Source: Taiwanofungus camphoratus | Taxonomy: Eukaryota; Basidiomycota; Agaricomycetes; Polyporales; Taiwanofungaceae | Reading direction: 5' to 3' | Length of the DNA stretch: 64,000 bases | Assembly: GCA_003999685.1 (NCBI GenBank) | Contig: CP021224.1 | Coordinates: 1-64,000, forward strand | Shown here: piece by piece, positions 1 through 8,399 of the stretch | Numbering within the stretch: position 1 is the stretch's first letter | How the letters are laid out: every line of letters starts with the position of its first letter | Notes under the pieces: generated by a model | What the model saw: the letters and a program-made list of their open reading frames with translations, nothing else | Database searches by the model: none | What the model was told of the DNA's origin: nothing | Made by a program: the position numbers and the translations under genes

Positions 1-119
1 CTAACCTAACCTAACCTAACCTAACCTAAACCTAACCTAACCTAACCTAACCTAACCTAACCTAACCTAACCTAACCTAACCTAACCTAACGCTAAATCC
101 TAACCTAACCAAACCTAAA
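1..119. repeat. Terminal telomere tract, (CCTAA)n pentamer
   Basis: The window opens with uninterrupted CCTAA units (TTAGG on the other strand), with one CTAAA variant near base 26. The inner edge degenerates through CGCTAAATCC to AAACCTAAATG. The unit is five bases, not the TTAGGG hexamer usual in fungi. It starts at base 1 and reads C-rich 5' to 3', as expected for the left end of a chromosome. Confidence 0.93.
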
Positions 120-973
120 TGAAGGCGCTACCGCGCCTTCTCCATCTGGTAGCTTTGGGAAATAAGACGCTCGTCACGTGACTTGCCCGAAAGGGCCGGC
201 CATGTGATTAGCATCCAGGCACGGACCGGTTAAGCCGCGAGGCTGGACTGGCCCGGGCACTACCTAGTTATGGTCACCAGCGCCCCTCTGCTGTGTTAGT
301 CCATGATCCGGTGATCTGTGAGGTGTAACATGCTATGGCACGGTGCGGCAACTTGCCGGACGCGGTCCTAGTGAATATCCCGCCCCCGCCCCGCATGGCT
401 CGGTGAGGGTGTTCCTAGGGATCCTCAGGTTTGTGCCGTGACATGATGCTTCCTCAGTGGTCCACGCTGCCCTTATCTAGGCGCCCGGAAGTCGGACCGG
501 TCATGTGACTCGGTCGGCACCGGCCCGGATTGTTCTATTCCCACCTTATCATCTTAACCGATGATAAGGAATCTCTTATCTATGAGTCATGTCAAATGAC
601 TCCTTATCTTTACATCTGATTGTTATCTCTGATCAGGTGGCGGTATTGGTAAAGGCTAGGGCGTTCTAGCCTGCCTTTTGTCGGCCCGCTGATAAGAGAT
701 AAGAGAAATACTATTCATGTGATTGGATGGTCGCCCTACCTCATGGCCTGGTTGGTCAAACTGAATCAGTCATCGGCCTCCGGCCGATGACTCAGGGTCA
801 ATCAGCTGATGACCCTGAACCATCGGTTAAAAGTACGACGAGAGTACTGATGAGCTCTTAGCGAAACAAGTTGGTATCTGGCAACAGATACTATTGTTTA
901 CTCTTGTCTTCTCTATTCCTCTCATCTCTTACTACGCTCGCCCGCCTATCGGCGGTCTCGCTCCACCTCCGAA
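120..973 (+). mobile_element. Penelope-like element tail, subfamily B, cut off by the telomere
   Basis: This non-coding block shares long stretches with 7051-7818 and shorter ones with the pseudo-LTRs at 1034 and 5776, for example the CGCCCCTCTGCTGTGTTAGT block near 280. It carries a hairpin at 768-792 (AGTCATCGGCC / GGCCGATGACT) and a hammerhead ribozyme at 837-908. It ends in CTCCACCTCC(G)AACCTAACC, running into telomere-like repeats. I read it as the 3' part of a PLE whose 5' part was lost and capped by the telomere. It has no coding content. Confidence 0.75.
837..908 (+). ncRNA. Hammerhead ribozyme 1 (type I, PLE-borne)
   Basis: Stem I pairs 837-846 with 899-908 (10 bp, one G-U). The core CTGATGA is at 847-853, stem II is GCT/AGC closing a CTT loop (854-862), and GAAA is at 863-866. 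Stem III begins ACAA/TTGT and is topped by a 7 bp hairpin with a GCAA tetraloop. Predicted cleavage follows GTT at 898. All invariant core bases are present. Confidence 0.88.
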
Positions 974-1033
974 CCTAACCTAACCTAACCTAACCTAACC
1001 TAACGCTAATCCTAAACCTAACCTAACCTAACC
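974..1033. repeat. Interstitial telomere-like block at PLE left edge
   Basis: CCTAA pentamers run into the variant CTAACGCTAATCCTAAACC and then more CCTAA units. The same variant order is found at 5692-5775 and, slightly altered, at the inner edge of the terminal telomere (about 91-118). Confidence 0.85.
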
Positions 1034-1896
1034 GCCGGACTTTCCCAGTCCTGCGCTTAGGGTTGCCTTAAAATAGATAGGCGCCTTACGTGTCACGTGA
1101 TATGTTCGGCACTTAGTACGGACCGGCCCTTCACTGCGGCCCGGTGCGCGCCGTTCCCGCATGCTAGCGGAGCGCGCGTTAACTACTATGGTCCCTAGCG
1201 CCCCTCTGCTGTGTTAGTCCATGATCTGGTGATCTGTGGGTTGTAACATGCTAGAGCACGGTGCGGCAACTTGCTGGACGCGGTCCTATTGAGTATCCTT
1301 CCCCCGCCCCGCATGGCTCGGATAGGGTGCTCACGGGGATTCCCAGGTTTGTGCCATGACATGATGCTTCCTCAGTGGTCCACGCTACCCTTAGTAGACG
1401 CCCGGAAAGCGGCCCGGTCACATGATCGGTGCGGCACCGGCTATGTTGTTCCTATCTATGTCCGGCCCGGACTAACCTCCGGCCCGGACTTCCTATCTCT
1501 TATCTCGGATCTTGAGCCTAGGCTTAAGGTCTGGATTCTAATCTTAATCAGATGACTCTGACATCTGATCAGTAATGGTGTCTAGGCGAATCTAGACAAT
1601 GATGATTGCTCATCGCTGATTGATCAGGATAGGAGGGAGAGACGTGATTCGCTCCCATCTGCAACCCTTTGCCCTGGAAAGGTCAAACTGACTTAGTCAC
1701 CGGCCCCCGGGCCATGACTCAACCATAAGCGTGACTTTGGTTGAACTTGGTTATAAGCGACGCTAGTGCTCTGATGAGACTTAGTCGAAATTAGCCGTCC
1801 GATAGCGATATCGGGCTAATTAGTACTAGCTTCCATTAAGTCTTCTCAACGCTCGCAACTCCTTCGTCGTTGCTCGCTCCACCTCCTAACCTAACC
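1034..1896 (+). repeat. PLE pseudo-LTR, left copy
   Basis: It is a direct repeat of 5776-6637 with no differences seen. Both copies contain the same 94-codon open frame (1271-1555 and 6013-6297), which I treat as chance. It contains an imperfect hairpin (about 1695-1719) and hammerhead ribozyme 2, and ends CTCCACCTCCTAACCTAACC. It is not a retroviral LTR: it has no TG...CA termini and no primer-binding site. Confidence 0.85.
1762..1830 (+). ncRNA. Hammerhead ribozyme 2 (type I, PLE-borne)
   Basis: Stem I pairs 1762-1770 with 1822-1830 (9 bp, one G-U). The core CTGATGA is at 1771-1777, stem II is GAC/GTC with a TTA loop (1778-1786), and GAAA is at 1787-1790. Stem III is ATTAGC/GCTAAT plus a 6 bp hairpin with a GCGA tetraloop. 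Predicted cleavage follows ATT at 1821. Stems I, II and III differ in sequence from ribozyme 1 but keep pairing. Confidence 0.88.
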
Positions 1897-2079
1897 AACC
1901 AGCGACCCCAAACTGTCTCTCATCCCGCATCTCGGTTTTCGACGGCGATATCGGGTCCTGCCTCCGACTCCACCGCCCGTCAACCCCATCCAGGAATACC
2001 GTTTGCTCGCCCTTTGCTTCGCTAGGTGTCCTATCTCGTTCCACCTTTTACCTGCTGAGACACCCTGCCCCTGCTTAAC

Positions 2080-5000
2080 ATGGCCAATCGCCTTCCTCGT
2101 TCTGGACCCACCCGTTCGACTTCCGCCGGACCAGGTGGAGCATCACTTCGCGCCGCTATTGCGAGGAACCTTGCTCCCCCCTCGTTGGCTTATGCCATGG
2201 GAGCGACGACACTTGAGACTATTGCCGATGAGTTCCGCGCCGTCCTTTCAGCTGAGACATTTGACACCGTCCTTTCAGTTGTGCCTCTCGTATATCGGGA
2301 GGTACTCCGCCCGGTTTTGGCTAGCATTGCGGAAGCGAAGGAACGCTGCGTTTCTTTGTCGAAGCAAGTGGGTGAGCTCGAGGCTCATCTTGCCAACGGT
2401 TCCCTTCCGCCCCAGTTACAAGGCATGGGGGAACCCGTTTTCCAGTCAGCGAAAGTTTGGCTGGAAACACACCCGGCGGAACCAGGGGCTCTTGCGACGA
2501 AATTTCAAACGTTTCGTCGCGAAGCACTTGCTCTAGCGATTTCGCAAAAGCGTGCTGAGCTCACGTTCTTCGAAGGCGCGCTGGACCCTACTACTATGTT
2601 GGGGAAGGCGCGCGACGTGGTCGATTCACAATGGGCCGCAATCTCTCAGAGTTCGCGAGTTCCTAAGTGGAAAACCTCTCTTGATGGGAACGTCGAGATT
2701 GAGGGATGGCAGAACGACCCCGTCCTCGAGTCGGAACATAAGCGATTCGTCGCTGTGCTCCCGCGGTTTTGCTTCCGTGTCGTGAACATTCGCGAATCAC
2801 AGTTAGCACATGCCGCGACTCGAGCTAATGCGAAGAGTGCCCTCAAGGCGGTTGCGGAGGTGGAAATGAGTGACACCGCCGAGAATCCCGCCGCCTTGAA
2901 GAAACTGATTGACGATGCTGTTGATCGTCGGTTGAAAGGTGAGGGCACCTCGAAGAACGTTAAACAACAGGTCAGTTTTGTACACGGTTCAGTACCCAAA
3001 AACTTACCTGGCGCCGCTCTCTCTCGTATTCTAGAAGGGCAAAGGCAAGGCGCCGAATCGTTCAGCGCGCATGAGCACAGGAGGACGCCCTCCCAAAGCT
3101 CCGCAGCGCGCGGCAAAGCAGAAGCAAGCCGCTTCGTCGAAAAAGGCTTCGACGAAGAAGAACAAAGGGAAAGGGAAAGGGAGACCGAATTAATACGGTA
3201 TGTCCTTCGGTCGCGACTCAGATTTTCGCAACCCTCTACTTACCCTGACGCAATACTTGATCTACCTACACCAGTCGGGGCACGCACCCTCCTTTACTTT
3301 GCACCGGCAGCTTTAGTCGAGGCACAGAGGTTCCGGACATGGGTTCATGTTGGCGACGATGTTAGATTACCGGCGGAGATCAGTATTCACATTTCTTGCG
3401 GACTTAAGTACATGCTGTACGCTCCCCCTTCCGGGGAGTTAGTTCAAAACGCTTATGATGACTTTTGTGAAAGAATTCGGTGGAGAGTTCATTTCGCCTG
3501 CAAACAAAAAATTCTTGAGCGGCAAGGAATAAGTCAACCACCTTATGATCCTGACTACGACTTGAGGTTGAAACGCGATAGCAACGCACCTCAAGCCAGC
3601 CAATATATCGAACTTGGTCTTAAACGCGGGCAAACATACGTCACTGATTTCATACGCACTGTCGTACCCGGTTTGAAAGCTAGAAGTCGCCCTAATCGAC
3701 TTGTAGACCTGGACAAAGTTCGCCTCTGGTTAGACGAGCATAACTACCTCGTCCTCCAAACGGACAAGAACCTCGGCGCTGCTGTAGTCACAAGGGAATG
3801 GTTCATTAATGGTTGCAATTTACTTCTGTCGAATACGGCTGACTATCAGGAAATTAATCCCGGTCAACGACAGATGTACTTAGAAAAGGTTACTAAGCGG
3901 GTCAAGGAGTTAAGCGATTGGGTCGAAGGGGCTTTGCCTCATGATCAGACACTCCAATTAGCCAAATACCTTCGGTCTAAATGTCCCGAGAGCGAGTTGG
4001 AAGAGCCTAAGGTTCCCATCTTCTATGGTATCCCAAAAATCCATAAGACACCTGTGAAGATGCGGCCTATTGTGCCCTGTCATTCATGCGCTCAAGGCCC
4101 CGCGGCTAAAGTAGTATCCAAGTTGTTGAAACCCATCATAGAGGCTGAACCCTTTATTATACATGGTAGTAAAGATCTTGCTGCCAAGTTAGCAACGGTT
4201 AAAACACTAAAATATAAAAAGTATTGGCTTGTGGCCGGCGACGTAGTCGCTTTCTACCCAAATGTACCTCTCAGAGAATGCGTCGGCATTGTATCTAAAT
4301 TGTACATCAGTCATCCACTAGGTAGTCAATTAACGGACCACCCCGAATTTTACAACGCCTTGTTTATTCGGTGTATGCAATCGGCCAATTACGATCTAAT
4401 AGTTGACTTCAACGGTCACACATTTCTTCAAAAGCGAGGATTAGCGATGGGAGTGGCATGCTCGCCCGACCTAGCTAATCTATATGGATGCCATTTTGAA
4501 AATAAAGTCTGGCCTTCTGGGCAGGTTAGCCCACCCTTTCTTTATTATGGGCGGTACATCGATGATGTATTCGCTATCGTTGAAGCAGGTAGTGCAGCAG
4601 AAGCTTTAGAACTCTGCACCAGTCGTATTTCATACACTGGCTGCACTATAACATGGGAAGTGTCGGAATGGGCAACGCCATTCCTTGACATGCTTATTTA
4701 TATTGACCCCGTTACCAACCGGGTGGAACATAAGCCGTATCGGAAAGCACTTAACCATCATGAAAGAATACCATGGATATCTCACCATCCAAAGGACGTT
4801 AAAAAAGGCACGTTTATTGGAGAGATGAGCCGTTTAGCCACGCTAAGTTCTAAGTTGGAACACTACTTAGATGCCCTTAAAGGGCTTGTCGATTTGTACG
4901 TCGGCCGTGGCTATCCCCCTGCTCTGGTTGTCTCTTGGCTTGATGCGCATAAAGCAGTACGCTGGGCGAAACGTTTGGACATAAAACAAACTTCGACCGA

Positions 5001-5604
5001 AAAAGCGGACGCGAATGATGGCGTACTTGTGCTTAAATCACAATTCAACCCTTCATGGGATTCTTTCGATGTTCATGAATTAATGACACGAGTCACTGGA
5101 TCGTGGGTGGAGTCTTTGAGTTTCTTCAAAAACTTCTTTTCGGCGAGTTGGGAAAACTCGGCCGCTCCGATTTTCGATTATTCGGCTGGGGGTTCGCGGG
5201 ATGCGACCCTTTCCGGCACAGTTCAGACCACGCTTGAGGAGTGGTGGGATCCGGCCCGAGTAGCGCAGCGGAAACGTTCGCGCGAAACGGCGGCTGCTAA
5301 CGCGGCAGCGGATCGTGCCGCCGCTGAAGCCCGGCGGTCTGATCAAATCTCGACACTGGCGGCGGTTGTCCATGATAACCGCGCAGACGAGGGCTGGGTA
5401 TGGACTGGGCGGTACCTAAGGAAACCCACCGGATTTATTGAGGCGGAGAAGGTCCCTGACCTTTCCCAACTCGGATTCTTAGACAAGCGCTGGCTTGTGT
5501 CACGGAAGCGGGAAACCAACTTCGCTGACTTAGCAAACAAATGGCGCAGAAGTGTTATTAATGCCCAAAGTGCGGATGACGTACTTTTGGAAATGAATAT
5601 TTAA
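2080..5604 (+). CDS. Penelope-like reverse transcriptase, endonuclease-lacking
   Basis: The single open frame of 1174 residues starts at ATG 2080. It copies the element RNA into DNA, probably at chromosome ends in the nucleus. Visible RT motifs in order are FYGIPKIHK (about residue 648), RPIV, the motif A aspartate in GDVVAFYPNVPL (D721), GLAMGVACSPDLAN (from 787), and the catalytic YIDD (D828, D829). These are Penelope/TERT-type motifs. The ~170-residue C-terminal tail is Ala/Arg-rich and shows no GIY-YIG endonuclease signature, matching the telomere-associated EN-minus PLE group. Residues about 325-370 are highly charged. The N-terminal ~300 residues resemble nothing I recognise. No frame interruption is seen, so it may be active. 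Confidence 0.93.
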   Translation: MANRLPRSGPTRSTSAGPGGASLRAAIARNLAPPSLAYAMGATTLETIADEFRAVLSAETFDTVLSVVPLVYREVLRPVLASIAEAKERCVSLSKQVGELEAHLANGSLPPQLQGMGEPVFQSAKVWLETHPAEPGALATKFQTFRREALALAISQKRAELTFFEGALDPTTMLGKARDVVDSQWAAISQSSRVPKWKTSLDGNVEIEGWQNDPVLESEHKRFVAVLPRFCFRVVNIRESQLAHAATRANAKSALKAVAEVEMSDTAENPAALKKLIDDAVDRRLKGEGTSKNVKQQVSFVHGSVPKNLPGAALSRILEGQRQGAESFSAHEHRRTPSQSSAARGKAEASRFVEKGFDEEEQRERERETELIRYVLRSRLRFSQPSTYPDAILDLPTPVGARTLLYFAPAALVEAQRFRTWVHVGDDVRLPAEISIHISCGLKYMLYAPPSGELVQNAYDDFCERIRWRVHFACKQKILERQGISQPPYDPDYDLRLKRDSNAPQASQYIELGLKRGQTYVTDFIRTVVPGLKARSRPNRLVDLDKVRLWLDEHNYLVLQTDKNLGAAVVTREWFINGCNLLLSNTADYQEINPGQRQMYLEKVTKRVKELSDWVEGALPHDQTLQLAKYLRSKCPESELEEPKVPIFYGIPKIHKTPVKMRPIVPCHSCAQGPAAKVVSKLLKPIIEAEPFIIHGSKDLAAKLATVKTLKYKKYWLVAGDVVAFYPNVPLRECVGIVSKLYISHPLGSQLTDHPEFYNALFIRCMQSANYDLIVDFNGHTFLQKRGLAMGVACSPDLANLYGCHFENKVWPSGQVSPPFLYYGRYIDDVFAIVEAGSAAEALELCTSRISYTGCTITWEVSEWATPFLDMLIYIDPVTNRVEHKPYRKALNHHERIPWISHHPKDVKKGTFIGEMSRLATLSSKLEHYLDALKGLVDLYVGRGYPPALVVSWLDAHKAVRWAKRLDIKQTSTEKADANDGVLVLKSQFNPSWDSFDVHELMTRVTGSWVESLSFFKNFFSASWENSAAPIFDYSAGGSRDATLSGTVQTTLEEWWDPARVAQRKRSRETAAANAAADRAAAEARRSDQISTLAAVVHDNRADEGWVWTGRYLRKPTGFIEAEKVPDLSQLGFLDKRWLVSRKRETNFADLANKWRRSVINAQSADDVLLEMNI

Positions 5605-5691
5605 ACTGTTAAGTCAGTTTGATTAGCATCGGTTACATCAGGTGTAACGTTATCTTAGTGTGTTGGTGTATTAGGGTTGTCTGTTCAAACC

Positions 5692-5775
5692 AGACCTAAC
5701 CTAACCCTAACCTAACCTAACCTAACCTAACCTAACCTAACCTAACGCTAATCCTAAACCTAACCTAACCTAACC
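5692..5775. repeat. Interstitial telomere-like block before right pseudo-LTR
   Basis: CCTAA units include one CCCTAA hexamer near 5703 and are followed by the same CTAACGCTAATCCTAAACC variant as at 974-1033. It sits between the RT ORF and the second pseudo-LTR, so it belongs to the element layout and is not an independent telomere relic. Confidence 0.82.
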
Positions 5776-6637
5776 GCCGGACTTTCCCAGTCCTGCGCTT
5801 AGGGTTGCCTTAAAATAGATAGGCGCCTTACGTGTCACGTGATATGTTCGGCACTTAGTACGGACCGGCCCTTCACTGCGGCCCGGTGCGCGCCGTTCCC
5901 GCATGCTAGCGGAGCGCGCGTTAACTACTATGGTCCCTAGCGCCCCTCTGCTGTGTTAGTCCATGATCTGGTGATCTGTGGGTTGTAACATGCTAGAGCA
6001 CGGTGCGGCAACTTGCTGGACGCGGTCCTATTGAGTATCCTTCCCCCGCCCCGCATGGCTCGGATAGGGTGCTCACGGGGATTCCCAGGTTTGTGCCATG
6101 ACATGATGCTTCCTCAGTGGTCCACGCTACCCTTAGTAGACGCCCGGAAAGCGGCCCGGTCACATGATCGGTGCGGCACCGGCTATGTTGTTCCTATCTA
6201 TGTCCGGCCCGGACTAACCTCCGGCCCGGACTTCCTATCTCTTATCTCGGATCTTGAGCCTAGGCTTAAGGTCTGGATTCTAATCTTAATCAGATGACTC
6301 TGACATCTGATCAGTAATGGTGTCTAGGCGAATCTAGACAATGATGATTGCTCATCGCTGATTGATCAGGATAGGAGGGAGAGACGTGATTCGCTCCCAT
6401 CTGCAACCCTTTGCCCTGGAAAGGTCAAACTGACTTAGTCACCGGCCCCCGGGCCATGACTCAACCATAAGCGTGACTTTGGTTGAACTTGGTTATAAGC
6501 GACGCTAGTGCTCTGATGAGACTTAGTCGAAATTAGCCGTCCGATAGCGATATCGGGCTAATTAGTACTAGCTTCCATTAAGTCTTCTCAACGCTCGCAA
6601 CTCCTTCGTCGTTGCTCGCTCCACCTCCTAACCTAAG
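5776..6637 (+). repeat. PLE pseudo-LTR, right copy
   Basis: It is identical to 1034-1896 wherever I compared them. It ends CTCCACCTCCTAACCTAA and then joins the unrelated R1 repeat, so the telomere-like tail is the last part of the element. Confidence 0.85.
6504..6572 (+). ncRNA. Hammerhead ribozyme 3 (identical to ribozyme 2)
   Basis: This is the copy of ribozyme 2 in the right pseudo-LTR. The core CTGATGA is at 6513-6519 and the predicted cleavage is after 6563. Confidence 0.88.
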
Positions 6638-7050
6638 ATTTCTATCAGAAAGTCACTTACTCAAAGTCCCCTGTCTGACAGGTAATGACAGTGTCAATGG
6701 CTGGATATTCAACTGTTCATGACCAGCTTGCATACAGACCTGCTTTCAGATGTCCTTGACAGGTCTGCCAAACTTCCCGGGCAAATATCTCAATTTTAGG
6801 TCACTTCCCGGACATCACAAGTTTTTCTCTAGTCCCATAATGTCCAGGCCCGGGAAGTGACCAGGATGAGCTCCAATGGTGGATCTTTTCACTTCCCGGG
6901 GGGGGTTTTCTATGATGCTCTTCGATTCTGTCTACTCAGAATTGCCAAAATCTTGTTAAAAAGTCACTTCCCGGACCTGACTGGAATAGGGTATCCTATT
7001 CCAGACAGCATATATATAGGGTACCCTATTCCAGACAGCATATATATAGG
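6638..7050. repeat. Subtelomeric repeat R1 (unrecognised family)
   Basis: It shares a common order of blocks with R2 and R3 (8103-8780): CACAGTGTCAA..., ...CAGACCTGCTT..., TTCCCGGGCAAATATCTCA and TCTACTCAGAATTG. It contains a perfect 13 bp inverted repeat, GGTCACTTCCCGG (6799-6811) and CCGGGAAGTGACC (6850-6862). It ends with a palindrome and a TATATATAGG box, the last 30 bp of which are duplicated in tandem (6991-7020, 7021-7050). No coding content was found. Confidence 0.7.
6981..7050 (+). promoter_or_regulatory. Palindrome plus TATA-like box, duplicated
   Basis: CTGGAATAGG...CCTATTCCAG (6981-7004) is followed by ACAGCATATATATAGG. A second TATATATAGG lies at 7041-7050 from a 30 bp tandem duplication. 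The spacing resembles an activator site just upstream of a TATA box. What it would drive is unknown; the next sequence is PLE subfamily B. Confidence 0.4.
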
Positions 7051-7818
7051 CACGGACCGGTCGGGCCGCAAGGCTGGACTGGCCTGGGCATCACCTAGTT
7101 ATGGTCACCAGCGCCCCTCTGCTGAGTTAGTCCATGAACTGGTGATCTGTGAGGTGTAACATGCTATGGCACACTGCGGCAACTTGCCGGACGCGGTCCA
7201 CATGATATGTCTTTCTGATCAGTAGCCGCAGCTACATCAGGGATGTGCCTATTGGGATCCTCAGGTTTGTGCCAGACATGATGCTTCCACAGTGGTCCAC
7301 GCTGCCCTTATCTAGGCGCCCGGGAACCGGACTGGTCACGTGACTCGGTCGGCACCGGCCCGGATTGTTCTATTCCCACCCTGTCATCCTAACCGATGAT
7401 AAGGGATCTCTTATCTCTGAGTCATCTTAAATGACTCCTTATCTTCACATCTGATTGTTATCTCTGATCAGTTGGCGGTATTGGTAAGGCTAGGGCGTTC
7501 TAGCCTGGCCCTTTGTCAGCTCCGCGTGATAAGAGATAAGAAAAATGACACCATGTGATTGGTGTCCGTCCTACCTCATGACCTGGTTGGTCAAATTGAA
7601 TCAGTCATCGGCCGGAGGCCGATGACTCAGGGTCAGTCATCTGACAGCCCTGAACCTCGGTTATAAGTACGATGAGAGTACTGATGAGCTCTTTAGCGAA
7701 ACAAGTGGGTATCTAGCGATAGATACCATTGTTTACTCTTGTCTTTCCCTATTTTTCTCATCTCTTCCTACGCTCGTCTGTCTATCGGCGGTCTCGCTCC
7801 ACCTCCTAACCTAACCTC
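7051..7818 (+). mobile_element. Penelope-like element tail, subfamily B, 5' truncated
   Basis: It is closely similar to 217-973 of the telomeric copy, from GCACGGACCGG onwards, and begins abruptly at the R1 TATA box. It contains the conserved hairpin (AGTCATCGGCC / GGCCGATGACT near 7602-7627) and hammerhead ribozyme 4. It ends CTCCACCTCCTAACCTAACC. Confidence 0.75.
7671..7743 (+). ncRNA. Hammerhead ribozyme 4
   Basis: Stem I pairs 7671-7680 with 7734-7743. The core CTGATGA is at 7681-7687, stem II is GCT/AGC with a CTTT loop, and GAAA is at 7698-7701. Stem III is ACAA/TTGT with an 8 bp GGTATCTA/TAGATACC hairpin and a GCGA loop. Cleavage is expected after GTT at 7733. Confidence 0.87.
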
Positions 7819-7976
7819 GGTTATAAAGTACGATGAGAGTACTGATGAGCTCTTCAGCGAAATAAGATCAGTAGCTAGTGATAGTTACCCTTATTTACTC
7901 TTGTCTTCTCTGTTATTCTCATTACTTACTACGCTCGTCCGCCTATCGGCGGTCTCGCTCCACCTCCTAACCTAAC
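7819..7976 (+). mobile_element. Penelope-like element 3' tail, subfamily B, short fragment
   Basis: This second 3' fragment lies directly behind the first. It starts a few bases upstream of its ribozyme and ends CTCCACCTCCTAACCTAACC. Two tails in tandem, each closed by telomere-like bases, look like successive truncated additions to a former chromosome end. Confidence 0.75.
7832..7905 (+). ncRNA. Hammerhead ribozyme 5
   Basis: Stem I pairs 7832-7841 with 7896-7905. The core CTGATGA is at 7842-7848, stem II is GCT/AGC with a CTTC loop, and GAAA is at 7859-7862. Stem III is ATAAG/CTTAT with a 7 bp hairpin and a GTGA tetraloop. Cleavage is expected after ATT at 7895. Confidence 0.87.
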
Positions 7977-8399
7977 CCAATTTCAGATGGTCTCTACCAC
8001 AGTATATATTCATTAAACTTTATCAATGTTGAGTGGTTTGAGGCTTTACAAGTATGGAGATTACCCTCAGCTATTTAGTCTAGCTCTCAGCTCACTGCAA
8101 ATATTCTTTTTGCACTCACTGTTAAAAAACAGATAATCACAGTGTCAAGAGCTGAATATTTCACTGTTCATCACCAGCTTGTATACAGACCTGCTTTAAG
8201 ACCTTTAGAAGGTCTGTGCCTTTGTTCCCGGGCAAATATCTCATTTTAAAGCTTGTTTCCGGACACCACAAGATTTCTCATAGTCCAATAATGTTGAGGT
8301 CCGGGAACAAGCAAAGGAGTGAGATAATGCCACATCTGTTGACCTCCCCATGGTCTATTGATCATGGTCTTTCCATCTGTGCTCTCAGAATTATCAATT
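7977..8399. repeat. Subtelomeric repeat R2 with unique leader
   Basis: 7977-8102 is AT-rich unique sequence. From about 8103 the R-family blocks begin. The inverted repeat is GCTTGTTTCCGGAC (8251-8264) against GTCCGGGAACAAGC (8299-8312), one mismatch. The unit lacks the terminal palindrome and TATA box and runs into R3 at about 8400. Confidence 0.65.

Larger units (their letters stand above)
974..6637 (+). mobile_element. Apparently complete telomere-associated Penelope-like element (Coprina-type)
   Basis: The order is a telomere-like block (974-1033), pseudo-LTR (1034-1896), reverse-transcriptase ORF (2080-5604), telomere-like block (5692-5775) and a second pseudo-LTR (5776-6637). The pseudo-LTRs showed no differences over the stretches I compared (offset 4742 bp). 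This is the pseudo-LTR/ORF/pseudo-LTR layout of Penelope elements, with a hammerhead ribozyme in each pseudo-LTR. The 3' end points towards the chromosome interior, as expected if reverse transcription is primed by the telomere end. The ORF is open and keeps the catalytic residues, so the copy looks young. The family assignment rests on the RT motifs and the absence of a GIY-YIG domain. Confidence 0.85.

Noticed and set aside
823-870. Reading the hammerhead as type III, using AGTAC...GTACT as stem I
   Set aside because: That fold leaves no valid NUH cleavage triplet. The type I fold pairs 10 bp and satisfies all core positions.
1271-1555. 94-codon frame repeated at 6013-6297 as a conserved gene
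   Set aside because: It lies in the identical pseudo-LTRs, so the identity reflects DNA duplication. The frame is interrupted or absent in subfamily B.
1034-6637. LTR retrotransposon with 860 bp LTRs
   Set aside because: The RT motifs are Penelope-type, there is no integrase, protease or RNase H pattern, and the repeats lack TG...CA ends and a primer site.
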